This document shows, in pieces, positions 4,197 to 5,779 of a stretch of DNA of 5,779 nt (the first letter of the stretch is position 1; every line of letters starts with the position of its first letter). The DNA lies in the NCBI GenBank assembly GCA_937928585.1, contig CALEZK010000474.1, positions 1 through 5,779 of the forward strand. The letters run 5' to 3'. The DNA comes from an uncultured bacterium. GTDB lineage: Bacteria > Hydrogenedentota > Hydrogenedentia > Hydrogenedentales > SLHB01. The notes below the pieces were generated by a model. It was given only the letters and a program-made list of their open reading frames with translations, did not search any database and was not told where the DNA came from. Position numbers and translations under genes: made by a program.

Positions 4197-5779
4197 ACGT
4201 CTTGTTCAATACTTCGTCGAGGTTCAACAACACATTGCTCACAACAGTCCAAGCGGCAGCATCTGCCAAATCGATTCCACTCGGCAGCGGCCCAATTGGA
4301 TTGCACGCCATTTCGTTTGCCGCATCCAGGTTCCCGCGGTAATGCGCGAGTTCGGACTGGTATAACCGAATCAAGTGCGCGATCTCTTCCGGGGTTGGCT
4401 CCCGGCTTGTCGCGGCGACAAAACCGTATTTCGCACGCTGTTCAACGGTCGCATCCGGCAACTGCGCCATTCTGCGCGCCAGCGATTGCGCCGCCTCTAC
4501 ATATACCGGATCGTTCAGAGTCACAAAGGCCTGCAGGGGCGTGTTCGTGCGTATGCGCTGCGAGGTGCAAACTTCGCGAGATGGCGCGTCGAACGCCACC
4601 ATGGACGGATACGGACTGGATCTGCGCCAAAACGTATAGAGGCCCCGCCGGTGCCGATCTGCCCCTTCACTGGTGACCCATTTGTCAGAGCTGTAGACCA
4701 GCATCCACACGCCCTCGGGCTGTGGCGGCATTACGGACGGACCGTACAATTGTTTGTTCAACAGACCGCCGATCGCCAAGGCCTGATCGCGAATAGTCTC
4801 CGCTTCGAGTCTGAATCGTGGTCCGCGCGTGTAAAATTTGTTGTACGGATCGCGTTCCAGTACTTCGGGGGTGACTTCCGAGGTTTGACGGTAGGTTGAA
4901 GAAGTCACGATAAGCCGGCAAAGCTCCTTCATACTCCAGTCTCGCGCCATGAATTCAATGGCGAGCCAGTCGAGCAAGTCCGGATGAGTCGGCAGATCGC
5001 CCTGCGTCCCGAAGTCTTCCAGAGTTGCGACAATGCCCGCGCCAAAGAATTGATACCAGTGCCGATTCACGGCCACGCGCGCGGTCAATGGGTTCTCCGG
5101 CGATACGAGCCACTCGGCAAGGCCCAACTTGTCCATCCGCGCGGATTCCTGCATGCGCGGAAACACCGCAGGCACCGCCGCCGCGACCTCTTCGCCCGGT
5201 GTCAGGAAACTGCCGCGCTCGAAAACGCGCGTTTTTCTGCGCTGATCCGCCGCCAGTTCCCGTAGTACGGGCGTCTGCGGAATCGAAGCCTCCAGATTGT
5301 TTCGTTCCACACGAAGCGCCGCGAGTCGATCGCGAATCGGCGCGAGTTCGGGCGCGATTGCAGCGAACTGATCTTGCAGAAGTTTGGAATCTTCGTCTGT
5401 TCGCGCGTCTTTTGCCTTGCCCAGAGCGGCCATCACGTCCGGCGGCAAGGTCTGCGCGTTCATCGTGAAGTAGAAAGCGTGACCCGCGCCCGAATTCACA
5501 ACGCTTAGCACAAGCGTGTTCTCGCCCTGCGCCAGCGTGGCCTTCACTTTGTTCTGGTCCGGCGCGGCAGATCGCGTGGTCGCGTCTTTTGCAATTTCGT
5601 TGCCATTGAGCGAAAGCGCGAAGCCGTCATTGCTTCCGATGGAGAATTCGACCTCCCGCGCCTCCGGAGAGCTGATCGTCCGCTTCAGGAATGTAACCCC
5701 CGCCTCGCCTTCATGAAGCTGATGCACGGCTCCATCGGCGAACTGTGGTTGTGCTTGCCAATCGGTTGGCGCAGCACCC
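4195..5779 (-). CDS. DUF1553/PSD1-type large exported protein, C-terminal part (5' end outside window)
   Basis: The minus-strand frame is open to the window edge at 5779, so 527 C-terminal residues are visible and the true start lies outside. The first part (about 5779-5455) reads as a beta-sandwich of carbohydrate-binding or PA14-like character, with FLKRTISS, FSIGSNDGFALSLNGNEI and LAQGENTLVLSVVNSGAGH. A charged helical stretch (about 5440-5290) follows. From about 5136 the DUF1553 region begins: LAEWLVSPENPLTARVAVNR, FFGAGIVATLEDFGTQGDLP, HPDLLDWLAIEFM, ELCRLIVTSSTYRQT, and later TNTPLQAFVTLNDPVYVEAA. Full-length relatives are usually around 900-1,100 residues with an N-terminal cytochrome-c-like PSCyt1 segment and DUF1549 upstream; neither is in view. 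The family is abundant in Planctomycetota and similar bacteria, is exported, and is encoded beside DUF1501 proteins. A role in handling complex carbon has been suggested but its reaction is unknown. The GTG at 5727 is internal and not the real start. Confidence 0.9.
   Translation of the reverse strand, partial: GAAPTDWQAQPQFADGAVHQLHEGEAGVTFLKRTISSPEAREVEFSIGSNDGFALSLNGNEIAKDATTRSAAPDQNKVKATLAQGENTLVLSVVNSGAGHAFYFTMNAQTLPPDVMAALGKAKDARTDEDSKLLQDQFAAIAPELAPIRDRLAALRVERNNLEASIPQTPVLRELAADQRRKTRVFERGSFLTPGEEVAAAVPAVFPRMQESARMDKLGLAEWLVSPENPLTARVAVNRHWYQFFGAGIVATLEDFGTQGDLPTHPDLLDWLAIEFMARDWSMKELCRLIVTSSTYRQTSEVTPEVLERDPYNKFYTRGPRFRLEAETIRDQALAIGGLLNKQLYGPSVMPPQPEGVWMLVYSSDKWVTSEGADRHRRGLYTFWRRSSPYPSMVAFDAPSREVCTSQRIRTNTPLQAFVTLNDPVYVEAAQSLARRMAQLPDATVEQRAKYGFVAATSREPTPEEIAHLIRLYQSELAHYRGNLDAANEMACNPIGPLPSGIDLADAAAWTVVSNVLLNLDEVLNKT

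Overview
The window looks like bacterial chromosome of about 5.8 kb, moderately GC-rich and densely coded on the minus strand. A secreted DUF1501 protein encoded directly downstream of a DUF1553/PSD1-type protein is a pairing very common in Planctomycetota, Verrucomicrobiota, Lentisphaerota and related lineages such as Hydrogenedentota. A free-living member of that broad group is the most likely source. The phylum is an inference from gene content and cannot be fixed from this sequence alone.

Layout. At the left edge are two plus-strand tRNA genes, tRNA-Gly(GCC), cut by the window edge, and tRNA-Lys(CTT), both with encoded CCA. Next comes a decayed RAYT (REP-associated Y1 transposase) at 271 to about 626. 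It has a recognisable N-terminus, an in-frame amber stop, a small frameshifting deletion, an intact HIH/Tyr core and no C-terminus. It is followed by a two-gene toxin-antitoxin operon of the TacA (DUF1778, ribbon-helix-helix) and TacT (GNAT acetyltransferase) type at 771-1531. The two genes overlap by four bases. A perfect 8-bp inverted repeat surrounds the tacA ribosome-binding site.

From 1666 to the right edge everything lies on the minus strand. A short stand-alone Hanks-type protein kinase (294 aa) converges on tacT, with a hairpin between the two stop codons. Its catalytic loop lacks both the HRD arginine and the loop lysine. Upstream of the kinase are a likely sigma-70-type promoter and a small palindrome. 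Then come the DUF1501 protein (479 aa, Tat signal) and the C-terminal 527 residues of a DUF1553/PSD1-type protein that runs off the window. These last two are a tight translationally spaced pair, with the DUF1501 Shine-Dalgarno overlapping the upstream stop codon.

How the parts relate. The left 1.5 kb (tRNAs, transposase remnant, toxin-antitoxin pair) reads as a small accessory insertion zone beside a tRNA cluster. The right 4 kb reads as resident genes: an exported two-protein module of unknown biochemical role and a cytoplasmic regulatory kinase with its own promoter. I see no clear evidence of a wholly new defence or mobile system. The items most worth checking are the atypical kinase catalytic loop and the inverted repeat controlling tacA.
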